Shown one piece after another: positions 33,600 through 44,417 of a stretch of DNA of 64,000 nt. The stretch is from positions 75,864,450 to 75,928,449 of the forward strand of contig OZ020269.1 in the NCBI GenBank assembly GCA_963971225.1, in the 5' to 3' direction. Origin of the DNA: Melieria omissa. Taxonomy: Eukaryota > Arthropoda > Insecta > Diptera > Ulidiidae. Positions within the stretch are counted from its first letter, which is position 1; every line of letters starts with the position of its first letter. The position numbers and the translations under genes were made by a program. The notes below the pieces were generated by a model, which saw only the letters and a list, made by a program, of their open reading frames with translations, made no database searches and was not told the DNA's origin.

Positions 33600-34680
33600 T
33601 CTTCAAAAAGCGTGTAACAACATATTTCTTCGAATAAAAAAAAGCAAAAATGTAATTATTGTAGAGTACTAAGTCTTCAGATTTTAAATCTGAAAATCTC
33701 TGCCTCCGCAGCATTCAAGTATGAAATAATTCTTCAACATATTTTTCTTATCCCGAGGTATACTCAATAATAATACATTTTTTTCGCACATTTTGGAAAG
33801 CACCAAATCTCTGTTGCATTAATCTCCAAAAGAGACCATCTTAACTCTCTAGTTCCCAAGAAGGCCTGTAGACATCCTAAGCTTTTAAAAATGCTGTAAA
33901 TTACACCTTTTGATGTTTCTAGCTGATTTTACATACAGTCAGACTGCATACTGTGTACTGCAAATTATAAATGCATTGGTTAATGCGCTGACAGTGGAGC
34001 GGCGCTGTCGAGCTGCCAGGAGCGGCCGGTCAATGATGGGTTGGGTGCGTCGAGTCGTTTACTCAAAAGGCAGTAAATAGTAGTTTTGTAGCAGAGCTAT
34101 TGTTGTTGTTGTTCGTACCTGTAAGTATGAAAGGGGAATCTCGATTTTATCAAATAAATGTAGTCAGTTAACGCTGCCACATACACAACGGCAGTAGTTG
34201 TAAGACAAAGTTGAAGTTTCGTGAGAAAGTAAGAAAATAATTATTTTTGAAATTGTGTGAGAAATAAACATTTTTTTAAATAAATTGAGAGCCACAATAA
34301 AACTAAAAAAATTATTGGTGAGTAGCTGATAATGTGTTCTTTGAGAAAATAAAAAGAAATTATGAAAAAAAGTTGTTACACTCCTCCTTCCTAACCCAAA
34401 CCCTAGAGTGTCTGTAGGCCTGCTTGGGATGTAAAGCGTAAATAATTAACGGTCATTGATGATATTTTTTCGCTATTTTAGCATTATTTTTCTATTTGAA
34501 CCGAAATTTTGATAGACCGCAATGTAAAACAGATCATGTCCCTGCAAAAATTTATACTAAGGCGTAGTCTGTGGGGGTAGATGGGAGGACTAGTCTCCCC
34601 TAGTCCTTTATTTCATGGAGTAGATTTGTCGACATCTGTGTGAAAAGATAACAAGGTATTAAAAAATTGTAAGAACCGCC
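33600..34680. other. Intronic spacer
   Basis: No coding frame recognised. A GC-richer patch at 33985-34060 and a GTT run at 34101-34112 precede the donor-like GTAAGTATG at 34121. Otherwise AT-rich. Confidence 0.4.
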
Positions 34681-34689
34681 ATATATATA

Positions 34690-35301
34690 GGGTGTTTTTT
34701 TAGAGGTTTGTTTTTCGAATAGAGATAAAACTGGCATTTTGTGGTCAAATCTGGCAACTCTAATGTCATTTATGTTCAGTTTGGTTTGCCATTTCATCAT
34801 GAACAGGTTGACAAAAGAACAACGCTTGCAAATCGTGCAAATTTATTTCGAAAATAATGGTTCAGTTCGCGAAGTTTACCGCAAGCTCCGTCCATTTTAT
34901 GGTCGACATAATCGTCCATCAGAGCAAAATCGGTCCATCCATCGGTTAACCATGGGTCGTTTTCGCACTACGTTTACTCTATGTGATAATACGCATCCGC
35001 AGAGACGTCGAACAGTGCGCACCGAAGAAACAATTGCCGCTGTAGAGCAAAATGTTGAAGAGGACCCGAATGAATCGATTCGCCACCGTGCACAGCAATT
35101 GGAGCTTTGTCCATCAACTGAAAATTGGACCTGTAGAATTGGCTTTATTCGAGCCAGCCGCGGCGGCCACATGCCCGAAATCATATTTAAACATTAATGG
35201 CATAAAATTATCCTTCCAATAAAGCCAAATTGATGGACATTAAAACGATTTTCTTGTGTTTTATTTCAATTCGAAGTTCTATACCTCTAAAAAAAACACC
35301 C
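34690..35301 (+). mobile_element. Short internally deleted IS630-type element
   Basis: Ends GGGTGTTTTTTTAGAGG and, reversed, GGGTGTTTTTTTTAGAGG are flanked by TA. At 612 bp it keeps only the transposase N-terminus and the 3' end. The scrambled copy at 22540-22900 derives from the same family. Confidence 0.8.
34799..35190 (+). pseudogene. DUF4817-type transposase N-terminus
   Basis: MNRLTKEQRLQIVQIYFEN starts the N-terminal helix-turn-helix, followed by the YRKLRPFYGRHNRPSE linker and, further on, TIAAVEQNVEEDPNESIRHR. At about 35125 the frame jumps to the last residues before the element's 3' end (TRASRGGHMPEI-like), so the catalytic domain was deleted. It may bind ends but cannot cut. Confidence 0.75.
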
Positions 35302-35309
35302 TATATATA

Positions 35310-36300
35310 CCTATACCTATACCGATTTTTTTAGTTTTCCTAGTTTATATACCCCCCAAAAGCAGTGTATAAGCTACCCCACGACACATTACCCCTTTTT
35401 ATTTATGGTCTCTAACGCGTATGAACTGAAACTGTTACCCGTTATTTATGTTTACATATATTAAAAAAAAGTTTAAAAATGTAAATTAATTACAAAGAAA
35501 AATTTTCATATGGAATTTTTTTTGGCTTTGTTTCCCAAGCAGGCCTCTAGGCCTTCTACTTTCTACACCCTCTATCACGCCTCCTATGGACATGCAATTT
35601 TTTCCCCGAACAAACATTACTTCTCTACCACAAAACTATCACTGGTAATTTTTTGAACAAGAATAAAAACCTGGGAACTAGAGGTTTAAGCTATATACAT
35701 GGGTCATTAGCTTTTCAAAAACTTTATACAAAAAAAATTCTTACATAAGATGGTTTTTTTAATATTTGGTTTTGACTGTGAGTGAGATATCCCGCTGGGG
35801 AGCTTGTTATTAAATCTGCCAAGGCGCGGTTCTGGCAGAATTTCTACTGTTCAATAAAGAATCTGAAAGAAAATACTAGGCTTAGTAAAGTATCCTACCG
35901 GCTACACATTTCCCTGGATGCGCAACCAAAAGGTCCAACCGAGTTAGATTCAAATCGGCATACGCAACTAGCTGTATGCCGATTACATTGTTATTATAGT
36001 GACAGGATCCAACTATTATGGTGACAGACATAATAACTGGAGTCGTAGAAGGTGCTCCACAGATTTCAACAGTAAGGCTGCTCGAAGCGGGATTGGGGTG
36101 AACTCAATCAAAAACTGCAAGACAAATATACAGAAGCGAACCAAGAAAACATCGGTGGCGTACTACTTATGCAGCATGCTTTTCGGTAAAGGGTAGGGAT
36201 GGCACCTAAGTTAATTGGACCTACACGTCTATAGATAGACAAATTCTTCACGTACGGAGAACTTCTTTGGCGTTTGGCCAACGCTTGAGATGATTCAAAA
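35310..36300. other. Intronic spacer
   Basis: No recognisable gene. Patches around 35790-36190 have short open frames without family features and may be old transposon sequence. Confidence 0.4.
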
Positions 36301-36319
36301 CAATAGCAACACACTACTC

Positions 36320-37030
36320 CATTTTTTTTTTTTTTTTTTAATACGAGCCAACGCACAGGGGAAACCCCTATAAATGCGGGCATTGCGCTGGTTCAGGAAG
36401 GATATATATGTGTTGGGAAAAAGGATGTTGGGTGAAGAATTTATGGACTCTTGCCTTGAATCCATCAAGATCATAAGTGCTGGGGAAAACATCTGCAGGG
36501 AGACCATTCCACAATCGCGCTGTTCGGGCCAGGAACGAACTTTCTCTGTAGTGCATGGGCGCCAGTGTTCAAACGGGTTGCCCGGGGGAATACCCGGAGT
36601 GATGGCAGCAAGCTGCTCATCTCCACTGAGCAATTGCCGAAAAAGTAACGGCAAAATAAAACCACACATGCCACGTTTCGACGATGTTCCAAGGAGTCAA
36701 TAGAGCTGGATGCCCTACTGTCCCCTATAAGTTTAATCGCACGGTTTTGCACCCGATCCAGGAGCTCCAAATGGGTTTTTGAAGCCCCTGCCCATAGGTG
36801 CGAGTTAAACTCCATTTTAGGTCGGATATAGGTGGTATAAATGATGCGGAGATCGGACGGAGCCAAGAATGTCTGGATTTGTTGCCAATCGTATTAATTT
36901 TAAGACGGACGGCCATTGAGTGCATTGAGACTGGGAGAATCATATCAATGGGCGGAAAGGTCGTACGGGAACAGTAGCATCTTGGTGAAGGTGTCAGTGG
37001 ACTTGAGCGAGGTAACTGACCACACCACAA
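36320..37030 (-). pseudogene. 5'-truncated LINE: end of reverse transcriptase and tail
   Basis: On the minus strand, 36866-36471 reads IIYTTYIRPKMEFNSHLWAG, then LELLDRVQNRAIKLIGD and SLEHRRNVACVVLFCRYFFG, the thumb and C-terminal region of Jockey/CR1-type reverse transcriptases. A frame change follows (HYRESSFLARTARLWNGLP). An A-rich tract at 36323-36342 (minus strand) sits in the 3' region. 5' truncation is typical of target-primed insertion. Confidence 0.75.
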
Positions 37031-37309
37031 ATGGTACCGATTTTGATGTTAAAGTTAAAGTAAAGTAAGTTTTTCCCTTCCAGAACGGAGTGGTACGCAT
37101 GCATTTTACAAAGATAGGAATTTCTCTGTACATGGGCGGGCAAAGGATGGACTGTGGGTTGGTGCAGGCGTCTTCTTCAGAAAACTGGTTGCAAAAAAGC
37201 CCCGTTCAATTTTTATGAAAAAATACTTGTTTCATTATATCTCATTTGGAGTGCTTTCACCATTTTTAAGTGAATTGTCAATTGTTTTCTCATACAAACT
37301 ATTAACCCT

Positions 37310-37558
37310 TATTCTCATACCCGGGTACCCGGGTGCCCACTGCGATGTATTTTCGTGAAAAAAACTGACAAATAATGAAAATTTTTTTTTTACCTTCCGG
37401 ATCCTCGTTATTTAGGTGAAAAGCGAACAAATCATATCAACATTTTATAAACACTTTTTAATTTACAAAATATTGAAAACTTAAAAATTTCATGAAATGG
37501 GTACCCGGGTACCCCGGGTGCCAAACGACGTTAGTAAGTTTGGGTATGAGAATAAGGG
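37310..37558. mobile_element. 249-bp TTAA MITE with GGTACCC-rich ends
   Basis: Perfect inverted ends CCCTTATTCTCATACCC with TTAA at 37306-37309 and 37559-37562. Subterminal GGGTACCCGGGT motifs occur on both sides. Noncoding. Confidence 0.88.
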
Positions 37559-37600
37559 TTAACCTATCGTTGACCCGTCAGATTTAGACTTTTTTTTTAA

Positions 37601-39077
37601 CCGTAGATCGAGCTTAAAAAAAATAAGGAATCCTATCCTTTGTATCATTTTTGATACATACTGAAATTCATATGGAAAAATAAAAAAATGTAGGAAATTT
37701 TGTTACAAATGGGGTTTCTTTTTAAAGTAAGCATTTATTCGTGCAATCTGTGCAAATATTTTTGTCTTTACAATATGGTTTTTCAGATAGGTAGTAGAAT
37801 AAGGAGGTCCATTTATGTTTGCCCATTCCAGAATAGTAGCATTTAGGAAACCTTGCTCGGTTCTTCTTGGATGATTTATCAGTTGTTAATTGTTACAGAA
37901 GCCCAGTCTCATTATTTTCAGAGTTTGAAAAATTGCAATGAAAAGTTTCGAAAGCAACTCCTTAGATGCGTCGTTTCTTGGAAGTTGCTTTCTGTTCTAG
38001 ATATAAGGTGAAGCCAACGATATTGCAAGCTCATGCAAGAATCGCTTAGTTTCTGATTCTTTTTGGTCTGTTTTCATTTAGGATTGATTTCATTGTAAAC
38101 AATGTAAGCATTCAGCGCCGCAATATCGATTATATTAAAAAACACAGCCATTTACATCTGTAGCAGTCCAAAATTTTGTCAACTGTTTTAACACCTCTTT
38201 TCGTTGTGTTATAAAAAGAAATAATTTTCGGTAATATCTTTGAATTGTTGACAATATTAGGCCCGTCATGCATTGTGGTGTATTTTCCATACAGAGAACG
38301 TATGTAAATCAACAATAAGTCATATATTTCAGGTTCAGAGAGAGCGTACTACCGGAATTTGCAGCGGCCATGAACTACCAGTAATATTTCATCAAAGGTC
38401 ACGGAATCGTGAGGATTGTAGAATATTGAAAGTAGCTCAACCCATTCATCCCAAAGATTACGAATCGGCGCAAATTTGTGACATTTTTCTTCCTCAACCG
38501 ACCACTAGTGTATGGTTTGTCGCTCCAAATAGTGTCGTCTTTCGAGTCAACACCAATTTTCCCATCAGGCTCGGATGAATCACTTTCACTGTCTATTTCA
38601 ATGTCCCCATTGAAAATGTCTTAATTTCCGAATTCATCCTCTGAACTGTTATCCAAGACGTCGTTTACTAGTTCTTCCAATGTCAAAAATCGTGGACGCA
38701 ACATTACTTCAACAATCCACAAAATTACACACAAATCGATATATTCCAATATATATAAACCAAGAATTGTTTTTACACGTCTATCAGCAAATAATTTCAC
38801 ATGCCATATGAAGAAACAGAACGCAAATAACAAGCACCATGGCATAGAAATGTTCGAGATTCCATATGTTTCAAAAGTGATACAAAGGATAGAATTATAA
38901 ACTTTTCAATTTTCTCACGCCCTCTTTCTTAAAAAAGTGTGAAAGATGGTTCTAAACAAGCATACTCCCAACACAAACAAAGTCACAAAGAGTGGTTCAA
39001 TTAATTATATCCTGAAAGAAGTTATAATAAAACAAACAACCAAATGTATCATTTTTGATACAAAGCTCGATCTACGG
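37601..39077 (-). mobile_element. Decayed piggyBac-like element
   Basis: TTAA at 37597-37600 and 39078-39081. Inverted ends CCGTAGATCGAGCTT. Inside each end a TGTATCATTTTTGATACA palindrome. The interior carries remnants of a piggyBac transposase on the minus strand. At 1.5 kb it is shorter than an autonomous element. Confidence 0.82.
37700..38790 (-). pseudogene. piggyBac-like transposase remnants
   Basis: From the 5' end of the minus strand: LTLEELVNDVLDNSSEDEFG and an acidic SESDSSEPDG stretch (typical acidic N-terminus), then pieces such as TIWSDKPYTSGR and, towards the C-terminal half, FLHELAISLASPYI-like. Many stops and frame changes. The catalytic centre is largely missing, so the transposase is dead. 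Confidence 0.6.
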
Positions 39078-39330
39078 TTAAATAAAAAACATCTCATGCT
39101 TAATTATTTTTGATTCCAAGTGGTTTCATTAATTTTAAAGTAAAATAGCCCATTAAATCATGTGTTTTCACAGTTTCGTTCATTTTCACATTTCACATTT
39201 TCCATTTTTAAAAAGTGAAAAACACGTTTAGAATTATTTTATTTAGAGCACTTTTACCACATTTGAAATAGAGCATTTAAAACATTTTTTAAGCTTCCTA
39301 CTGTATGCCAAAAATTTTCAACTAAATGCT

Positions 39331-39590
39331 AAATAATGAGCTAATCAATCGAATGAGGTTACCATGTTGCAAGGAATGTCGTAAATTTCATTGATTTTTT
39401 TTTAAGGCCAATTATGTGCGATTTTACTGTGTATGACTATAAAAAGAGGATGAAGGATTTCACTTAACAAAAAAGGGGGAAAAAGTCGCACAAAGATGGA
39501 AAAAATTGCAAAATTAGTTTGAAAAAGTCGCACATAAAGTCTCAGAGCGTCAAAAAGGTTGCAAAATGCAACTAAAGTCGCACAACGGTT
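39331..39590. other. Spacer with AAAAAGTCGCA motifs
   Basis: Several copies of AAAAAGTCGCACA occur at 39480-39590. Similar AAAAGTCGCA plus AAAAGTGTCA strings occur at 62756-62800 and 63940-64000. No gene. Confidence 0.4.
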
Positions 39591-39800
39591 AATGTAGTCC
39601 AGTGGGTAGCGCGCTGGCTTCTTATACTGAGACTCCTACTTCTATCGTTATCCACATGAAGCAGATCGGATTTATAAGAATCGCACCAGTGCGCTCTTGG
39701 CAGGCAACGGCAAAACCTCCAATTATGAAAGAAAATCTACCCACCGCCGCACAATGGGGTAAACATGCCAAAAACCCGCGCATTGGATATTTTATGCTGT
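39591..39800 (+). repeat. SINE-like repeat, divergent
   Basis: Begins TGTAGTCCAGTGGGTAGCGC, like a tRNA A box, and has GGCAACGGCAAAACCTCC like the common SINE body. It then has a block (CGCACAATGGGGTAAACATG) shared in inverted orientation with 41303-41345. Confidence 0.5.
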
Positions 39801-40084
39801 AGTATCTATACGGTTCAAGATGAATACCTAAAATTAGGACATCGCCTTCAGGACTCTTCAGAGATTTGTTCACCATAATTTCATTTTATTTATTGTACCG
39901 TACACTGGCACCCTACAGACGGCAATTAGGCACTTTTAAAATCTTCATTAGTAAAAAACAAAAACCAAAGTTATAGTATTTGAATCGACATAGCCTCTTT
40001 GCAGTGCCTGTTTTAGGTCCAAAACTTGTGAATACTATATTTTTATATTTTTGTATTTTTCTCTGAAGGTTTTTATACCAAATA
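39801..40084. other. Spacer
   Basis: No feature recognised. Confidence 0.4.
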
Positions 40085-40484
40085 ATGAAAAAAATATTTT
40101 GATTAGTTTACCAAGTAAATTGTAGGGGTTCAGAAAGTGCGCAGTCCTATCGAGCTGCGTATTTTACAAAAAGAGATCGCTTCGTATTTTTATTTATTCT
40201 ACATATTACAAAAATCAATTTATTTCATAGGTATTTGTAAGTAATCTAGTAGGTATTTATTGCTTTAGTAAGTGTAAAAAAAGTTAGATCCCAAATATAG
40301 TTCGCTAGGGCTGTACGATTTTTTTTATTTCTTACTAAGCCATATGACATGATGCTCAAAAACCACTTTTTCGAACAATATTTTAAAAAATAACTTTTGA
40401 TTATTCATTATGTAGGCTTAAATAGTAATAAAATAAAAAAGAATGATGTTTAAACTTACAAGCAAAAAAGAAGTACCGAAAGGG
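40085..40484. repeat. Dispersed repeat copy B
   Basis: Inverted partner of 2366-2715. It ends in GAAGTACCGAAAGGG next to TTAA (40485-40488). The match runs from the TTAA end to about the ATTATTTGGT block near 40085, beyond which the copies diverge. Confidence 0.6.
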
Positions 40485-40488
40485 TTAA

Positions 40489-41300
40489 CAAAGTATGCTT
40501 ATATGGCAACCCTACTTAAAAGTGGGCCTACCATGCCCATTTTTACGTTTAGTTAGGTCACTCGTAAATTCCGCACGAAGTTTTATTGAAATATATTGCC
40601 TTTTTCAAGAATCATCCTGCGTACGCGCTGAAAAATTGATACAAAATATTTTTTTTAGCATATTTAGTGATTCAGGTGATAATCACATCCATTTTTACTT
40701 TATTTATTTTTTTTAATACTATATATATGCACAAAGTGTTATAAACGTACCGACCCATACGCGCGTTAAAAAGTTTTCAGTTCATATATATTTGTTTTCT
40801 TACTAAGAGAAGTGAATAAAAGTCCAAAAATCTAACCATTCCGCAGCTTTCCGCAGACAAGTTGAGTATCATTTTTTTTATGAAGGTTCCTACTTACCTT
40901 CCCTAAAGATTTTCGATTATCCATGATGATCCATAAAAGTTATACACAACGAAAGTAGGACATTTTCCTAAAAAAAATCGTCGGTTTTGACCAAACTTTG
41001 AGAACTTATACCTTAACAAGGAAATGAGCCATGTAAAAGAATTATATGTCAAATTAAATGTAGGAATATGCGTATTATATGTACTAAAAATTATTTGATT
41101 ATATTTATATATAACGATTTAATTGACATTTCAGCATCACCCTCAAAAAAGTTGCATCAACAAAATGAAATTTAGTAAAAAAACACCCACCTTGAATGGC
41201 AGCCAGTTTTGGTCAAATTTACATGCAAAAAGCGTTTTCTGACTGCTACATGCATGCAGATTACGAAACAACAAAAAAAAAGTTAGGTCCGTAACTTTAA
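40489..41300. other. Intronic spacer
   Basis: AT-rich sequence without recognised genes or terminal repeats. Confidence 0.45.
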
Positions 41301-41302
41301 GA

Positions 41303-41400
41303 TTAGCCGTAATGCGTGGGTTTTTGGCATGTTTACCCCATTGTGCGCCGTTCGGATCGGCGTTAAAATGTAGGCCCCCTTCTTCCTCCATACACTTAAA
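41303..41400 (+). repeat. SINE body fragment
   Basis: GCCGTTCGGATCGGCGTTAA and the following TGTAGGCCCCCTTC match the central SINE body. The adjoining CATGTTTACCCCATTGTGCG is the inverse of the block at 39750. Confidence 0.55.
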
Positions 41401-41475
41401 ATGTGTGCTGTAAAAAATGTTGCATACACATTTAAAAAACGGGTAAAATATGTGGTATCACAATGGGCCTCTTAA

Positions 41476-42172
41476 GGGGGTCCTCTAGTACAAACGGTGA
41501 TTTTTAAAGCTTTTTTTGCGATTTTTTTTTCAGAAACTGCAATTGATAATGAGATAATTCTCCGTATATTTATTCTTTACATATTGAGTTATAAAAAACG
41601 TGCTACCGCGAACACTGTTGGGGTCCGCCAGCTGAGTACCGGCCATTTTTTTTTAAGGGTGCGTTTCCGCCATCCTAACTTTGTCTCTGTTCGTCTGAAA
41701 TGTAATCTAAAAAGTTTCTCTTAAAATGCATTACTCCAATTAAAGGATGATCTATAATGAACCCGATCTGATCAAAATTGGACCCGCGGCATCGTTTTAA
41801 CGTGTTTTTTTTAAATTCGCCCTTTTTTTGCTCTAAAAACTCCCCCCAAAAATCGGTTAGTCAATGGAGCGCGATCTCCGTAGTTTAACCCGTGGAGCAA
41901 AACGTTTTGAATACAGCATCAAGTGAATCGGTCAATTAGTTTCGACGGAATCATGGCGCAATGATAAAAAAATGTGTTTTCGAGAAAAATGCGTTTAAAG
42001 TTTTAAAACCGTGCTACCGCGTAGTGAACGAGACGGATTTAAGGCTCTGTATCTCAGAGACGTTTACGAATTCGACAAAATCCGTTCGTATATTTTTTCT
42101 ATGATAGTTACACGATAAAAATATGAAATAAAAAAAATGGATTTTTTCAAAATTTAAAACTAGAGGGCCCCC
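41476..42172. mobile_element. TTAA MITE with GGGGGTCCTCTAGT ends, copy 1
   Basis: Flanked by TTAA at 41472-41475 and 42173-42176. Inverted ends GGGGGTCCTCTAGT/GGGGGCCCTCTAGT. The same unit lies reversed at 61573-62212, with shared interior blocks such as GACCCGCGGCATCGTTTTAA. Noncoding. Confidence 0.88.
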
Positions 42173-42284
42173 TTAATAGGATTTCAAGTGTGTCTCTTTC
42201 AGAGGCAGCCACCATAACCTAACCTAATTCATGTATTTTAACCATGGACCGGAAATAACAGTTATTTTTGAAAACGATATTTAA

Positions 42285-42608
42285 CCCTTTCGTGCACATA
42301 AGAGTTACAGCTATGATACGGGGAAACTGTTTACAGTTCATAGGGTCCTGAGCCGCGCTGAATCCGAATCCGAGGTCAGATTTTGGAAATTAAAGATGGC
42401 GGATCCAATATGGCGGACGGTAAAGTCAAAAATTCGAGATTTTGAAAAACAAAACATTTTTTCGTATTCTACGTAAAAATACAAATACAAACTGTTCTTG
42501 GTATTTTTTCGATATCTCTCTCGGTTTTCGAGTAAAAAATTCATAAACATTAGAACATCATCAGTTTCTTACTCATGTGGTTGCAACGCCTAGGTGCACG
42601 AACGGAAT
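42285..42608. repeat. Probable TTAA MITE, one end damaged
   Basis: TTAA then CCCTTTCGTGCAC at the left, and GTGCACGAACGG at 42594-42605 on the right without a second clean TTAA. Noncoding. Confidence 0.5.
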
Positions 42609-43072
42609 AGACGGCAAATAGGGCTGCGATATTTTCAAAGCTGCGTCGTCAATTGATGGAATATGTTCCTCTTCGTGAATAAGAGCTCTTGCTGAATAAG
42701 AACTCATTTCCGAATTTGTTCACATCTTTCACAATGCAATGGAAACTAATTACTAACGATTAATTAATTTATTAAAAAGTTGAAATGTAAAAAATTTCCG
42801 CGGGGAATGAACTCCCATTGAAATATACAGCAGCGTATGAATGATATTCCCCTTTTTATGAAAGCGGGATCCGAAATTGCACAAATATTCATTACTGGAA
42901 ATTAAAAAACTAGTTTGCAAGTAATTTTTTGTAATAGGGGAAATCCCAAAATGTACTAACTTTTATATTACTGAGAGCTTTAAAACTAAGCAAAAACAGT
43001 AAAATTTCTTAAAGTGCAAACAAAAAGTGAGAAAGTTTCATACAATTTGTACTGGGGTACCCGGGTACCCCA

Positions 43073-43745
43073 TCACACGGGTAGGCGTCCTCCGCTGGAG
43101 TCGTTATGGTATGCCTCGATCACCTCGTTGATCCTGCATTTCGGGACTACAATTAGGGAATTGCTGGTCCGGCCATCCTCACTCTCCCACTCGCGATATA
43201 GGCAACCATCGGCCAGCCGCAGACTTTGCCACTGGACGTGCGCCTTGCTCCTTGCCTTCAATGATTTTTTTAAGATCCGTATCCTCCGCAGACCCCTCTT
43301 CCTCTGGCATAACGCTGACCAATCGGACGTCCACTATCTGCTCTTTGCTTTCGGCTCGCGAACAATGCCGGCATTCAATTTTGCACGGACGGCGTGACAA
43401 GGCATTTCCATGGCTGCTACCCTTGCGATGCTCTACCGTGTAGTCGTAGCTCTGCAGCCGCTCGATCCACCGCGCCAATTGGCCTTCCGGATCTTTTAAG
43501 TTCAGGAGCCATTTCAATGCCGCATGATCTGTGCGCATGCAAATCTTTTGCCCATACAGGTATTTGTGGAAGTGTTTCACGCATTCCAATAGTGCCAGCA
43601 ACTCCCGTCGTTTCACACAGTAGTTGCGTTCAGATTTCGACAAAATTTTGCTGTAGTAGGCTACCACCTGTTCTTGGCCATCTATTACATGTGATAGCAC
43701 ACCGCCAATACTATGCCCGCTTGCATCTGTATCCAGCACAAACAT
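43073..43745 (-). pseudogene. Gypsy-type RNase H and start of integrase
   Basis: Contains the RNase H signature LDTDASGHSIGGVLS, then AYYSKILSKSERNYC, RTDHAALKWLLNL and ARWIERLQSYDYTVEHR. After a frame change comes IVVPKCRINEVIEAYHND, the region before the integrase zinc motif. The downstream catalytic core is absent. RNase H would degrade the RNA strand after reverse transcription. Confidence 0.8.
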
Positions 43746-43940
43746 TTCTCATGGCACGGGGAAGGCCAGAATTGGAGCAGTGCACAGTTTTTCCTTCAGT
43801 CGTGCAAAAGCCTGCTCCAGCTCTTCGCCCCACGCGAAGGCTTGATTCTTTTTCGTCAGTTTATGCAAGCTGCCAGCTATGTTCGCAAATCCAGGAACGA
43901 ATCTTCGGTAGTATGTGCACAGGCCCAAGAAACTGCGGAG

Positions 43941-44412
43941 TTAATGTAGATTGCGTGGTCGGAGCCACTCCTTCACCACCGTGATTTTGCCTTCATCCGT
44001 ATGTACTCCGCGGGCGGAAACCGTGCGACCCAGATACTTGACCTCCTTTTGAAACAGCGAGCACTTCTTTGGGTTGAGTTTAAGCTCGGCTTTTTGTATT
44101 CGCTCGGATACCTCCTTCAGCTTTCCCAGATGGTCGTCAAAATTTTTACCCATCACGATTATGTCGTCCAGGTAGACCAGACACGTCCGCCAATGCAGCC
44201 CTTTTAGCACACGTTCCATTAGCCACTCGAATGTCGCTGGTGCGTTGCAGAGTCCAAACGGCATGGCGGTGAACTGCCACAAACCATCGCCAACACTGAA
44301 AGCCGTTTTCTCCTTGTCCTTGTCTGCAATCTCCACCTGCCAATAGCCGCTGCGTAAGTCGAGCGTGGAAAACCACTGTGTGCCTGACAGTGTGTCCAGG
44401 GCGTCATCGATC
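43941..44412 (-). pseudogene. Gypsy-type reverse transcriptase, palm
   Basis: Reads WFSTLDLRSGYWQV, MPFGLCNAPATFEWLME and LVYLDDIIVMGKN (catalytic Y-x-D-D box intact), then KCSLFQKEVKYLG. It is cut off upstream by the insertion ending at 44418, whose removal would rejoin it to the segment at 45770-46141. Confidence 0.82.
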
Positions 44413-44417
44413 CGACG

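Larger units (their letters stand above)
37200..39330. repeat. Degenerate minisatellite-like repeat, locus 2 (interrupted)
   Basis: Units as at 24905-25720 occur at 37200-37309, 37563-37596 and 39082-39330. A MITE and a piggyBac element, both at TTAA, interrupt the array. Removing both restores a continuous unit reading GTTGACCCGTCAGATTTAGA onwards. Confidence 0.6.

Noticed and set aside
43394..43984. 196-codon plus-strand frame
   Set aside because: Lies opposite the gypsy RNase H/reverse transcriptase, which has clear motifs on the minus strand.
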